DNA of 64,000 nt. Source: Lamellibrachia columna (lineage: Eukaryota; Annelida; Polychaeta; Sabellida; Siboglinidae). The stretch covers positions 15,246,194 through 15,310,193 of the forward strand of contig OY759263.1 of NCBI GenBank assembly GCA_963662155.1, in the 5' to 3' direction. The notes beneath the pieces were generated by a model, which was given only the letters and a program-made list of their open reading frames with translations, ran no database searches and was not told where the DNA came from. Of the stretch, positions 11,035 through 21,514 are shown one piece after another; position 1 is the stretch's first letter; every line of letters starts with the position of its first letter. The position numbers and the translations under genes are program-made.

Positions 11035-11339
11035 ATGAACTCAGCCTCATCTCTTGCACCAGCTGCAAATCATAACGATTCATCTCCAACCGAGGTTGGT
11101 GAATATTTAGCGCTCCCACCATTGCCAGAGGATTCTGACCCTTGGCCTTCTGGAAGCTACACTGGGAACAGTGTCCAACTCTGGTTCGACTTCTACCGCT
11201 CTACCTAACCGTTCAGGATAGCTCTGCACCGTTCGAGCGACTCTTTAGTGTGGTGGGCAAGGTCTTTCGTCCAGACAGGTGTAGGCTGACAGATCAGAAG
11301 TTTGAACGTATTATGTTTGTTCGGTGCAACCAGAAATAA
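11035..11339 (+). pseudogene. hAT transposase C-terminal dimerisation region, broken
   Basis: The frame from about 11035 gives SPTEVGEYLALPPLPEDSD. After a frame change near 11140-11150 it gives FWKLHWEQCPTLVRLLPLYL, DSSAPFERLFSVVGK, RLTDQKFERIMFVRCNQK and a stop at 11337-11339. The SSAP-ERLFS block carries the catalytic glutamate of hAT DDE transposases, and the LTD-FE-MFV block is the dimerisation signature. Confidence 0.8.
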
Positions 11340-11469
11340 ATTAACATTTAATGATTTGACGGGAAATGCCAGTATTGTATGCCTTGAATAATGAATAAAT
11401 GCATAGTACTGCTGCCTTTGTGTTTTCATCGCTTTGACCATCACCATTATGAAACATAAATGTAGCGTT

Positions 11470-11625
11470 CGATGTACTTGACTGTACTTGACTAAAATTG
11501 TCAAAGTACTTTGTACTTGTACTTGAATTTTTCACAGAGGACTTGTACTTGCCTCTATTTTTTAGACGAGTACTTGGACTTGGCAAAATTGAAAGTACTT
11601 GTACTTAAGTACATTGCCCTTGTAC
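11470..11625. repeat. Right subterminal GTACTTG array of hAT
   Basis: Dense gtacttg units (gtacttgactgtacttgact, gtactttgtacttgtacttg, agtacttgtacttaagtac) ending at the inverted terminus. It mirrors 8725-8860. Confidence 0.7.
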
Positions 11626-11689
11626 TTGACCCATACCTGGAAGGCTCACATCCAAGTTTCGTTCAGATCGGCCCACAAATGCGGCTATG

Positions 11690-12745
11690 CATAACACATG
11701 CACAAGAACACACGCACAAACAGAGACTGTTTTTATAGATTAGATGGTATTTCCTATGCGTAACATTTTTTTTTTCATGTAAGGTATAGATCTTCTGTGT
11801 TGTTTTATCGTGTGTAGTGCTTATAATGTTGCACAAATGACGGAGAGACAGGTTAAACATTGTTAAGTGTTTGTCCTTTCCTGAATAATGATAGCTATGC
11901 AGTTGCTTTGTACTGCATAATCCTTACGCACGCGTAGGCTTACCACGGACAGTCAAACCACGTGTCTAGCTAGTTTCGTGTCCGATAATTTCAAGACGTA
12001 TTTGATTCCGACATACTTCTGTCAAGCCTCGTCACTCTGTATACGCAATATCCAAATAATAAGGCCCATTATGTTACCTACACTGCCAGTTCATCATCTT
12101 CGGGCGGTATCATCTCCTCTCGAAAGGTCAGCTGTCATGGATCGCCATGTGGTGCCATCTCCTCTCAGAAGGTCGGCTGTCATGGATCGCCATGTGGTGC
12201 CATCTCATCTCAGAAGGTCGGCTGTCATGGATCGCCATGTGGTGCCATCTCCTCTCAGAAGGTCGGCTCTCATGGATCGCCACGTGGTGCCATCTCCTCT
12301 CAGAAGGTCGGCTGTCATGGATCGCCACGTGGTGCCATCTCCTCTCAGAAGGTCGGCTGTCATGGATCGCCACGTGGTGCCATCTCCTCTCAGAAGGTCG
12401 GCTGTCATGGATCGCCACGTGGTGCCATCTCCTCTCAGAAGGTCGGCTGTCATGGATCGCCACGTGGTGCCATCTCCTCTCAGAAGGTCGGCTGTCATGG
12501 ATCGCCACGTGGTGCCATCTCCTCTCAGAAGGTCGGCTGTCATGGATCGCCACGTGGTGCCATCTCCTCTCAGAAGGTCGGCTGTCATGGATCGCCATCT
12601 CCTCTCAGAAGGTCGGCTGTCATGGATCGCCAGGCATGTCTGCGTTGTGTCGTTCTGACCAGATCTTAATTCCAATGTCTTGTTGCCCACCCATGCCTTG
12701 TGAGGTTTAACTCCAAACAGCCCTTTCATGGGCTAGGAATTGTTT
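11690..12745. repeat. Dispersed repeat, copy 2 (with minisatellite)
   Basis: Second copy of the repeat at 1540-2130, sharing gacggagagacaggttaaac, gtttcgtgtccg, gacatacttctgtcaagcct and the closing ggtttaactccaaacagccc. It differs by a large 45-bp tandem array between tctcgaaaggtc and aggcatgtctgcgttg. Confidence 0.75.
12128..12633. repeat. 45-bp minisatellite, about 11 units
   Basis: The unit contains gtcggctgtcatggatcgcc followed by a[ct]gtggtgccatctcctctcagaag and is 45 bp long. Units are nearly identical, differing mostly at catgtgg/cacgtgg; one unit is shortened near 12598. Because 45 is divisible by three, the array stays open in several frames on both strands (MDRHVVPSPLRRSAV and similar 15-residue periods). 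Those open frames are artefacts of the period. Confidence 0.95.
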
Positions 12746-13380
12746 ATTTTCAGACTTTTTCTTCTCCACCTTTAGTGAGTCCACGACAGGTTATACATTT
12801 ACCCCATGCATCGGATATGTTACATTCCCTGGCATAGACATCAGGTAGACGTAATTGTCCAAGCAATCGAAACGGCATCAGGTGGACTCAAATCCCGGTC
12901 CCATCTATCATTATCGTCAAATGATCTGGTCTAATTAACTCACGTAGGCGCTGTATTTCCATTTACGTAATCGTGTGATTGTGTATCACCGTGTTTTGGA
13001 GAACGAAATTAAGTAACTAATATTTGATAACGCAAAACAAGTAGGCATATCCAAAATATGCACAAAAGAGCATAGGAGTCAACCCCGAGTGGTGTACATC
13101 CGTAAGACAAATTATCTACTTTCGATGGCTTGTCGCGCATTTTCAAAGGGAGCCCGCCGTGCAAACTGGGAAATGTTTGTTGGATTTCGACTTTCGGGCA
13201 TGCTTCGCACAGCTGAACTATTCGCGAGAGTCGCTCTTGAAGCGTGCTTCGAACCTTTCATATGTTATTCCAATGGCATTTTACAAACGCTGGCCGTATC
13301 GGGTCAGCTGTAAGAGTTTGTACATATACATAATGAAAGAGTGGGACAAAATAAACTCGTGACGAAAATGCTAGTGCTTG
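12746..13380. other. Unassigned sequence, no gene recognised
   Basis: It contains a plus-strand open frame (13089-13313, 74 codons) with no family resemblance and an ordinary AT content. There is no splice or repeat evidence to assign it. Confidence 0.35.
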
Positions 13381-13862
13381 GACACCCAAGGTAGCGCCTC
13401 ACCACGGAGGCTGGATAATCGAAGCTACTCGCTTATTCGACTCTCACTCGCCTTCGTAAACTCGTCGAGAAGAGTCTGGCCCCGAGGGCGTGATCTCATT
13501 GTTACCCATAGAGTATATTTATTTATGGGAATGGCACCGAGGCTAAAAACAGTGCCAAATGTTACCTTGGTGATCCCTTAGTATGTAATGACCAATGCAG
13601 CAATTTTAGGTGGGGGATTCCCCCGCCAGCAACCCCAAAAGGTGCGGAGAAGGGGGCATTCATTTAAAGAAATGACACCATTGCTAAAAACTGTGTCAAA
13701 TATTTCCTGAGTACGACAGGACAAGTGCCCGCAATTTTAGGGGGGGGGGGGGGCTTCCCCTTGCCAACAACCCCGAAAGGATTATATAAGGGGCATTAGT
13801 TTAATGGAATATCGCGATGGATAAAAACAGTGATTGATGGCGGCATCGTCGTACATGAAACC

Positions 13863-13910
13863 GTGCTGCAAGTCAACAGCAAGTCAACAGCATGTCAACA
13901 GCAAGTCAAC
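13863..13910. repeat. Short AGTCAACAGC tandem repeat
   Basis: About four units of gcaagtcaaca, 10-14 bp long, just before the 26-bp minisatellite. Confidence 0.7.
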
Positions 13911-13976
13911 ATGTGCAGTCGTGGCCAGGGATCGTTTGGTGAAGATGTGTTCCAGTCGCGGTGAACAAACCCCCCT

Positions 13977-14078
13977 GGTACTCGACAAGTACCTCTCACC
14001 TCGGTACTCGACAAGTACCTCTCACCTCGGTACTCGACAAGTACCTCTCACCTCGGTACTCGACAAGTACCTCTCACC
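13977..14078. repeat. 26-bp minisatellite, 4 units
   Basis: Four copies of tactcgacaagtacctctca plus cctcgg. A diverged single unit (ctagacaagtgcctctcac) appears at 17888-17906, so the motif also exists outside the array. Confidence 0.9.
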
Positions 14079-15034
14079 ATTGATTTGATTCAGAGTGAAA
14101 GCTGCGTCCATCAGGGCATCATCACACATTTATCATCAATGCACCTGACCAGGCCCAGCGGTAGAGTGGGACGTAGCTCCTAAAACATAGAGCATTCAGG
14201 GAAAAGCTTACCCGGAATGAAATAAGCCGCACTATTGGCCAATCATAGGACAGTATATGTATCACATGGTGGTAAATGCGTTGAAGACCAACAAAGGCGA
14301 ACTGCTGCAAACAGACGTACCCAATTACCTTGACGGTGGATTCGAGGATGCCGACATCGTCACCCGACACCCTGATTGCCTTCTATGCAAACATCGTATC
14401 CTCCTGGAACGTTCTAGTGAGGATCTCCCATACTGACGTCCTCGTCATTCTTCTTAGGCTTGTCGACGTTCCACCTCCTTGTGTCTGCTTGTTGTAGATA
14501 AATGTCACCTTTTCCGCACCATTTGGGGGTTACTGGCAGGGGGAATCTCCCACATAAGATTGCATGCTTGCATTTGTCATTCCATACTCAGGGAACCCCA
14601 ATGGAACATTTGGCACTGTTTTTTTGCATTGGCGTCATTTCCATAAATAAATATACTTTTTGCCCCATTCGATGGGTGATTTCGGGGGTAACCCACCACC
14701 CCTGACCCGGCAGCAACGCAATTTTTAGATGTCGGGGATGGTCCATTCAGTCCATGGGGTCAAACCTTTTGGAATCGTTTACATAAATAAAAGCTCTGGG
14801 CTCCCGGTCTAAGTAGGGTTCCCATCGTGACGGAAATTATGTTTGCACCCAGATTCTGGGCGCATACGTAAGTAGCTAATTAAGATCTCATCTGGGCATT
14901 TGGCTAATTCATAATAAAATAATAAGGGTAAACGTTTATCAGTTTATACGACGCAATTCGAATTAACCATAAACTTTGATTATATTGACACAACTGTCCG
15001 ACTGAAAATTTAACTAAAGCAAAACAAAATTTAG

Positions 15035-15420
15035 TGTTGTACTCTCGCTTATACGACTCTCGCTCGGCTTCGTGAATGAATTCGCCGAGAAGAGAGTCTT
15101 GATGCAGAGGCGTAGTCTCGTTTTTACCCACTGTCACCACTTCATTTTGTGTAGGCGTTCCCGTGTAGCGCCAGCAGCCAATCGGCGTCATTATCGATAT
15201 GTCACACCGCAGAGCCTGGATAATCCAGACTATTAGTGTAGCACCTTGATAGTGATGCTGATTGGCTGCTGGCGCTTCACGGGAACGCCTACACAAAATG
15301 GAGTTGCGAGAACGGGTAACAATTAACGAGATCACGTTTCTGTATCTAGACTCTCTTCTCGGCCAATTCACGAGGCCGAGCGAGAGTCAGATAAGCGAGA
15401 CTAGTGCTCTACTCGAAAAC
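15035..15420. repeat. Near-perfect palindromic foldback element (~385 bp)
   Basis: The left arm (15040-15195) includes gctcggcttcgtgaatgaat, cgccgagaagagagtc, cattttgtgtaggcgttccc and gcgccagcagccaatcggc. The right arm (15255-15415) is its reverse complement, with small differences, around a roughly 60-bp centre containing cctggataatccagac. The arms start and end with tctcgcttat / ataagcgaga. It has no coding capacity and is a MITE-like foldback. The open frames at 14904-15371 and 15262-15462 lie within it and are not genes. Confidence 0.85.
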
Positions 15421-16500
15421 ATTTCCTTTGAAGTTTGCAAACCGCATTGTTCTATTAATTAATTTGGTTTGATTAATTCATTTCTTTTTCCGTCTACACA
15501 AACAGTAGACACGTTTGTTTGCTGAGCTCCACAGCTTCCGTTTGCAACATTAAACACAATAGTCATGACTCACAACAAAATAAAAAAAACAATTAATAAA
15601 ATTATTTAACTTCCCTGACAATCATGCACATGCAATTTATGCAAATTGGGCCAACAGAGATTGTATTTTTTTACCTATTTAAAAGCTAGAACTAGAAACC
15701 AATGTGCTAAATTTCATTGATAACAATTGCACATGATTGCACTGATTTACCGATTTTCACATATCAGTTTTTCATGGCTGCAGCCATATCATAAAAACAT
15801 ATCTGCAATTTGATATTTTCGTTGACATCTCTAGCACGGTTTGGGTGCAGGCTCCAACTAATGGTGGCGCCACATCCCGGAGTCTGGATAATCGAGGTTA
15901 CGGCAGCGGTCTAAGTGATGCCATCTAGCGGCAATTAATTCGGGGCAAAAATGATGTATTATATTATAAAATTATGATGTGAATCGATGTGTTAGGTGAT
16001 GGTTTGAAAAGAGGAAGGATTTTTTTGTTAAAACAAAATAGCTGAATGACTAATTACAACTAACTGACAGCTTATCTTGTGATGCTTTTGGGCTAAATTA
16101 CAATTTCTCAGTTTTGTACGAATATATATATATAATTATATATATTCTTCGATCCCGTCAACCATTTATGTATATACTGCTTTACCCTGTCTGCGGCAAA
16201 TATGGCATTTCAAAATCAATTTTTTTTTATTTCAGTTAAACTATGTGTACTATAAATTTTGATGCTAAACTGAAACGGATAATTCGTTCCTCAATGACAC
16301 ATTAAAACTAAGCAGACCGGCTTTGGTCTGCTTAAAGCCGTGGTCTGCCATAGGCAGCGGTATATGCATAAACGGTCAACTTAAACGGTATCTAGAAAAA
16401 CACACATATATATATTCCATTTCATACACATAAAAAATGTGGCAACATACAAAATCTAAAAATAGATATTACAATGACAATGAAAAAAGCACAACCACAA
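15421..16500. other. AT-rich spacer
   Basis: No gene seen. At 15848-15905 a diverged motif (ggtggcgccacatcccggag, ctggataatcgagg) resembles motifs at 13390-13420 and, inverted, 55190-55240. At 16320-16345 gcagaccggctttggtctgc is a perfect short hairpin. Confidence 0.45.
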
Positions 16501-16524
16501 TGACTATACAACACTTCAAATATC

Positions 16525-16530
16525 TTTATT
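16525..16530 (-). terminator. Candidate poly(A) signal of COA3-like gene
   Basis: TTTATT on the plus strand reads AATAAA on the minus strand, about 500 bp after the stop codon of the COA3-like gene. Position and orientation fit; a 3' end has not been shown. Confidence 0.4.
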
Positions 16531-17030
16531 AAAAACAAAACATTTGCATTGGTTTCAAGATATATCTTAACTGAACCAAGAATGTGTTCACATTCATATA
16601 ACCATAATCAAGGAACCTTTTAATATAACAAAATCAATCCAGGAAATGTTTACACAGGGCATAATACATTTTTACATCTAGAAGTTTTTACTACTGTACA
16701 TTCATTAATGCACCCATCTACATTCCTGACCGTCTGTCAGTGTCGCTTCTCCACCTGAATATGTTTAATTCTATCACATACATGGTGTGCATGAGCACTA
16801 TATAAGTTATAACCATGTTTATGTATAGAGGACATTCATCAGGGTCCAACATGTTCTTCACATCAATGAGAAAGTTCTGATGACAACTGATTTCTGGTCA
16901 GGAAATCAACAGCAGTCAACCAGCGGAAAGGCGACATCTCCTGGATGGTTTGTTCTTTCATTATATATCGCATCTCAGAGAATTGTGCAACCAGCCCTCA
17001 ACAGATTTGTCTGCTACAGCCAATAAGATG

Positions 17031-17104
17031 CTATTTCTTTTCAGGAGGCATTTCTTCAAAATCGAGGAATGTTTCCTGCTTCACTGCGGCCATGGCATAA
17101 ACAT
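17031..17104 (-). CDS. COA3: COA3-like exon 2
   Basis: Follows the acceptor ttgcacag. It encodes YVYAMAAVKQETFLDFEEM and ends PPEKK-stop (TAG 17033-17031). Only 74 bp, so easily missed. Confidence 0.82.
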
Positions 17105-19934
17105 CTGTGCAAGAATCAAGGAACAACACAGAATTCAGGAATTTGATAATCTGTTGTTAACGCAGTTGGGGACAACTGACATTTTTATTATTATACATTT
17201 ATAATGCGCCATGTTTCCGGGTTTAAAACCTGATCAAAGGCGCTAACAAGATGCTACTAAATAATTAAAAATAAATTGAAAAGTTAAAATAAAATGTGGT
17301 TAAAAGACAGATAAGTCGCAGTTTCAAAGAATCGCACAAGATGAGTAAATTATTAGTGGTTACGGGCAGATTGGCAAAATATATATACGACTGTAGGGTC
17401 ACTTGATTATTTGATGACTCCTGGATGTTCAGTTCAGTATTTCCAGCCATCTTAACTCGGGTCACAAAAGTCCCGATGTACACTCTGGCAATGGCCACCC
17501 TCAGACTAACATCTCTGGCAACACTTGTACAAACTAGTAAGTTAATATTATGCGATGAATGACGGAAACAAACCAGATTAGAAAACTAAAGTAAACATAA
17601 TTTGGTAATCATTTACTTACTAGATTTGGACCCTTATTATTACGGCTTTATATACATGTCACTCTTACGTCTTTTATCTATCCCAAAATGTTTGAACGAA
17701 TCATTCCATTACACATCATTAGGGGGTAAGTTAAATAAGCGAATTTGAGCATTGAAATTTTTTTATTAAATGTGTTTTACGCACACCATGTTTAATAATT
17801 TACATGTGCCATAGTTCAGTAAGCATTGTGCATGGTTACTGTACATATTGAATGTTCTAACAGCGACACTGAGGTGGGCCCGGATTCTAGACAAGTGCCT
17901 CTCACATGATGTGGTGCCATAGAATGAACACTTTGGGATAGATAAAATGAGTATATCTTATAACAATAATTTGTTGGCAATCTGCAACGCACCACTCCAC
18001 TGGAGTCTACAGTCTTCTCAAATGGTTTCACTCCAAACAGCCCAATCTTTGGCTAACGCAGAAGTTTGTCTGTGCACATGTGCTGTGGATAGTACATAGA
18101 ACTAAACATCTATGTTCATAATTGTAATGTTAGTTGAAGGGTTTTTTAATTAAAAAATTTTTTTTTGGGTTGGTGTATGGGATGTCAGTTGAAAATGTTG
18201 AATAGGTTTAGTTAGTTGAAATAGGTTTAGTTAGTCAGTTGAAATAGGTTTAATTAGTCAGTTGAAAAGGTTTAGTTAGGTGTATGGAAACTGTCGTTGT
18301 CGTGCCTCACACTTCATAGACAGTCTCCACACCCACACCATAGAATAAGTTTACATTGCTGTATACGTTTTATAGACAGTTTAGGTGAGGAGGTGTCAGC
18401 GGCAGCGCCAAACAAACAACTTGTTGACAGTCGTTCATTGTCATTGACATTGTTCACCTGTTTCTTGAGAATTACCAAAGCAATTCTAAGTAGGTTTAAG
18501 CAGGCCCATTTGGCATTTCCCCCGGCAGCAGAAAATCGGGGTTCGTGACCAACAGCCTTATATCCGATTTCGCGATATTACGTTGTTTTTCCCACTACAC
18601 ACCATGCTGTTTGTCCGTCGCCATTTTCGAAATAAAATATTTCAAGAAAAAAATTACGAAAATAATTATTACTGTCCGCCTTAGCAGGGACAGAAAACCA
18701 AAATATCCTGTCCGCGTTCACCAGGTGTCCTCTCATCAGAGGGACATTAACATGGTAAAACAGTCTGTACATTGAGAAAGTGTCCCGCCATAGCAGGTGT
18801 CCGCTCATCGGAGGGTCCGTTGAAGGCAGGTACTACTGTATTGCTTAGGATGATATATTCCATTACTTTACAGAGGATGCAGGTTAGTGATATGGTTCTG
18901 TAGTTAGCAGGGTCAGATTTGTGGCTTTTTTGTGTATGGGAGTTACTAATGCTTGAAGCCAGTCATTAGGAAGTTTTCCTGTGTCGCACGATTGCTGGAA
19001 AATTTGGGTGATAACGGGAGCTATCTGCTTTGCAGTTTCTTTAAGGACTCTGGCTGGGAGTTCATCTGGGCTTGTAGCTTTGTTCTGGACTTCTGGTTTA
19101 GGTTTTCCAACTGCTTTATTACTCCATCTATGCCTATTTCGAGAAGGGGGGTGTTGGGGTAAATAGAGGGGGCAATTTTGGGGTAAATACAGAACTAAAT
19201 TGGTTGTTAAGGGCATTTGCTTTATCACAATCATTTATTATTGGTCGGTCGTTTACTCGAAGTGTGGGAATGCCAATGTTTTCTCGTTTATTTGCTTTAA
19301 TAAATGACCAGAATAATTTTGGGTTAAATTCTTAAAGATAAAAGTTTATTCAAATAAGTAATTCGTGGGCCAAGACAAAAGCATGAGAGTGGTGTGTGAT
19401 TTAGCCTACGCTATGCCATGGTAAACATAACAACCTGTAGCCATAGGCATAGGTCCCACGTACGACAGACGGTCGACGATTACACAGTCACAGACAGTGC
19501 AGTGGGTAGACAGTCACGACCCACAGGTCAAAAAATGAACATAATTATTCAAATCTAAGTGCAAAACCGCACAAAATATATTATTATGACATTCACGAAT
19601 GTACCTAATGTTTGACTACATATGATTACATGTTGACATAGCCGTTTCAACTGTCAACAACTTGTAAACATAGCGTCTTATAGCGTCCAAGGTGAAATCG
19701 TGACGGTGACAGGCGAAGCATGTTTACGGAGTTAAAAAGGATACAGATGGCAATTGCGCCGGTACCGAGCAAAGCTCCCACGAGTAAGTTCTTCCCTCGC
19801 ATCATCTTCACGGTTTTCGCTCGGTCCGTGTTCAATTTTTCCAACTTCTTGATAAAATGTTGGTCCGATGTTGACATCTTTGCGAATTCTTTTTGCATGT
19901 CCACACGGGGCATCTCTTTCTGACTGCTCGCCAT
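17031..19934 (-). CDS. COA3: COA3-like cytochrome c oxidase assembly factor, two exons
   Basis: Two exons give an 87-residue protein: exon 1 19934-19745 (63 codons + 1 base) and exon 2 17104-17031 (stop included). The boundaries are GT at 19744 and AG at 17105, the phases agree (atc t|at), and the join reads AIAIYVYAMAAVKQETFLDF. COA3 is a small inner-mitochondrial-membrane protein that stabilises newly made COX1 during complex IV assembly. Visible features are an N-terminal polar helix (DQHFIKKLEKLN), MRGKN before one membrane segment (about residues 50-68), and the family's post-membrane V-QE-FLDxxE signature. Length is close to the usual 85-106. The 2.6-kb intron contains retrotransposon debris. 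I infer identity from this pattern without a database search. Confidence 0.82.
17175..17262 (-). repeat. L2-type 3' tail in COA3 intron
   Basis: On the minus strand ggcgcattataaatgtataa ends in a TAATAATAA run, the style of 3' end seen in L2-group elements. It lies about 70 bp upstream of exon 2. Short and diverged. Confidence 0.4.
18185..18285. repeat. Short tandem repeat (AGTTGAAATAGGTTTAGTT)
   Basis: About four imperfect units of gttgaaataggtttagttag in the COA3 intron. Confidence 0.7.
18660..18840. repeat. Pogo/Tigger-like MITE remnant
   Basis: Repeated tgtcc(g/t)c..catcagaggg motifs and a closing ggcaggtactactgta resemble the ends of pogo/Tigger-derived MITEs. No paired terminus was located, so the call is weak. 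Confidence 0.35.
18835..19330 (-). pseudogene. Non-LTR reverse transcriptase fragment (different from the CR1 family here)
   Basis: Minus-strand reading from 19330 gives NPKLFWSFIKANKRE, TLRVNDRPIINDCDKANAL, SPDELPARVLKETAKQIAP, GKLPNDWLQALVTPIHKK. After a frame change it gives RTISLTCILCKVMEYII, then ends. These are RT blocks 0-2 of a Jockey/CR1-group element, truncated at both ends. It lies in the COA3 intron in the same orientation as the gene. Confidence 0.8.
19338..19646. other. COA3 intron, nothing recognised
   Basis: Part of the intron between exon 1 and the RT fragment; no repeat or exon identified. Confidence 0.4.
19745..19934 (-). CDS. COA3: COA3-like exon 1
   Basis: ATG at 19934-19932, context ccaaaATGG. 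It encodes MASSQKEMPRVDMQKEF through MMRGKNLLVGALLG to GAIAI and ends phase 1 before GTATCC. Reading past the donor gives a frame to 19647 that loses the family pattern, which supports the splice. Confidence 0.82.
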
Positions 19935-20110
19935 TTTGGAAGGTTACTGCGCTTGTGTTGCTATCGTCCAATCACAGGAAGGACAGGGACTGAAAAGGGG
20001 GCTGCCTAAACAGCGGACCAAGGAAGGGCGGACCGCGCGGCAGACCGAGTTAGCCATGGTATTCTTATTTGTTATTTATTACTCTAAATTATACTTACCT
20101 TACGGAAATG
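19935..20110 (-). promoter_or_regulatory. Probable promoter/5' UTR of COA3-like gene
   Basis: Immediately upstream of the start codon the sequence becomes more GC-rich (cggaccgcgcggcagaccga) and holds ccaatcac at 19969-19976. No TATA box is evident. Assignment is by position. Confidence 0.3.
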
Positions 20111-20544
20111 GTTTATTTTGTTAATGAAATAAACAATGCCGATTATTACAAGAAAATAATACAATGGAAATTGTTCTCAGTTGTATAGAGCTTTAAAGCC
20201 CTTGTTGCATGAGGTTGACCCAATGTAATAATGTGGTACATTGTAACTAATCTGAAGTAAACATTTATATTATATAATGTTCAGGTTGATCTACGCTGCC
20301 AGCATCAGGCAAGAGCAACGTCTTCTACTGCTGACCACAGAAAAGGATCAAAGAAGACCTCCTGTCCAAGCACAAAGACCATTGTAGTGACAAGAGTACA
20401 GAAATGTCTTGGACACAATCGGTAATAATTATAGTATTAAAGTATAGCCTGTCATCATAGGAATTGGTTGAATTGAAAACCAACATCATAGGAGTTGGTT
20501 GAATTGAAACCCAACATTTGCTTATTTTGGGAATGATAAAGTAT

Positions 20545-20581
20545 TTATTGTATGTATGTATGTATGCATTCATGTATGTAT
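20545..20581. repeat. (GTAT)n microsatellite
   Basis: Short run of gtat units interrupted by gcattcat, at the 5' edge of a CR1 3' fragment. Confidence 0.8.
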
Positions 20582-20766
20582 GGAACAAACTGCCAAATGA
20601 TTGTGTTAATAATGTGAATATGTTTAAAAATAGAATTGACAGATATTTGATAAGGACGGGCTGCACATAGATGAGAAAATTGTTGCACTCTCGATAAGCC
20701 AATGGCTTCTTTGTCCACTTGCCATCTGGAACTTGTTGTTTGGGATGGCAATCTTGTTAAATTAAA
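20582..20766 (+). mobile_element. 5'-truncated CR1-like 3' end
   Basis: Encodes WNKLPNDCVN and MFKNRIDRYLIRTGCT, followed by the family 3' UTR (ctctcgataagccaatggct, cttgccatctggaacttgtt) and the tail atcttgttaaat. The same 3' end is found at 8150, 25440, 38440 and 46970, and inverted at 25900 and 59160. Confidence 0.85.
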
Positions 20767-21514
20767 TACAAAGAAATAAACAATATGCAGTAAATTACTG
20801 TTAATGAAACAGTACAGTTTTAATAAAATAACAATGAAAATTAAATATTGTCAATTACTATGAAATAAGCAGTTTCATATGTCCATATGTATATTATAAA
20901 TAATAATTATTCGTACGCACGCATACACACACAATACCCGATCATGTATTAATTTGAACTGAATTTATTTCATGAATACATCACAAACATTTGGATACAA
21001 GTAAGAGATAATGCAAGCATTAACAAAGAATATAAATTACCAAAAACTCCATATACATGAAATTAAGCTAAGAAAAACTCAATAACAAACTTGTACAAAC
21101 AAACTATAACATGTTAATTGTAGTGGATACTAAACTGTTTGATTTTTCGTGAAATAATTTTACCAAAACTAAAAAAAAAATTTGTACAAATAAGGTAGCA
21201 TGTAATAGTGAATACTATATAAGTTTGATTTCTGTGTGAAATTTAAAACAAGCAGAGCGAAAAGACTGAACCGAGGGTGGACCCTTCAAGCACAAGGCCG
21301 ATAAACTATAAATTTAAGACTTCCCAGCGACATTGTTAACGATGTAAAAATTTTAGATGCAGAATAAAGTTAGCAACAGTTGCAAAATTGAAAAACAACA
21401 ACAATGACAGCAACAACCAATGCAGCTGCACAATTTGCAAACACAAATACATCGCAATGGAACAAAAAAGGTTTTTGTTAAATGATTTTGTCTGACAGAG
21501 TTTTTAAGAATTTC

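Larger units (their letters stand above)
8713..11639 (+). mobile_element. Degenerate hAT DNA transposon with GTACTTG subterminal repeats
   Basis: The ends are inverted: CAGGTATGGGTTCAAGTAC at 8713 and, on the other strand from 11639, CAGGTATGGGTCAAGTAC. Flanks gaaagttc (8705-8712) and gaaggctc (11640-11647) agree at 6 of 8 positions, as expected for a decayed 8-bp hAT duplication. Arrays of gtacttg/gtactcg lie just inside both ends. Inside are a BED-finger-like N-terminus (about 9525-9690) and a hAT C-terminal dimerisation region (about 11040-11339), both broken, with the middle of the transposase missing. The element is non-autonomous. Confidence 0.85.
13380..14665. repeat. Inverted-repeat (foldback-like) element with internal tandem repeats
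   Basis: Sequence at 13505-13640 (gtatatttatttatgg, aaacagtgccaaatgttacc, ccgccagcaacccc) is found inverted at 14498-14660. A second, diverged direct copy of the 13520-13640 block sits at 13655-13800, so the left arm is about 135 bp in tandem. The left flank 13380-13505 carries ctggataatcgaag and ctcgcttattcgactctcac, shared with the palindrome at 15035-15420. It is most likely a non-autonomous inverted-repeat transposon of unknown superfamily. Confidence 0.6.

Noticed and set aside
12128..12633. CRISPR-like direct repeats
   Set aside because: Units are directly adjacent with no unique spacers, and the context is a eukaryotic genome.
11978..12729. Long open frames in several phases on both strands
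   Set aside because: They are produced by the 45-bp period of the minisatellite; the sister repeat lacks the array and no family motif is present.
13089..13313. 74-codon plus-strand gene
   Set aside because: No family pattern and no splice context, overlaps another frame; treated as chance.
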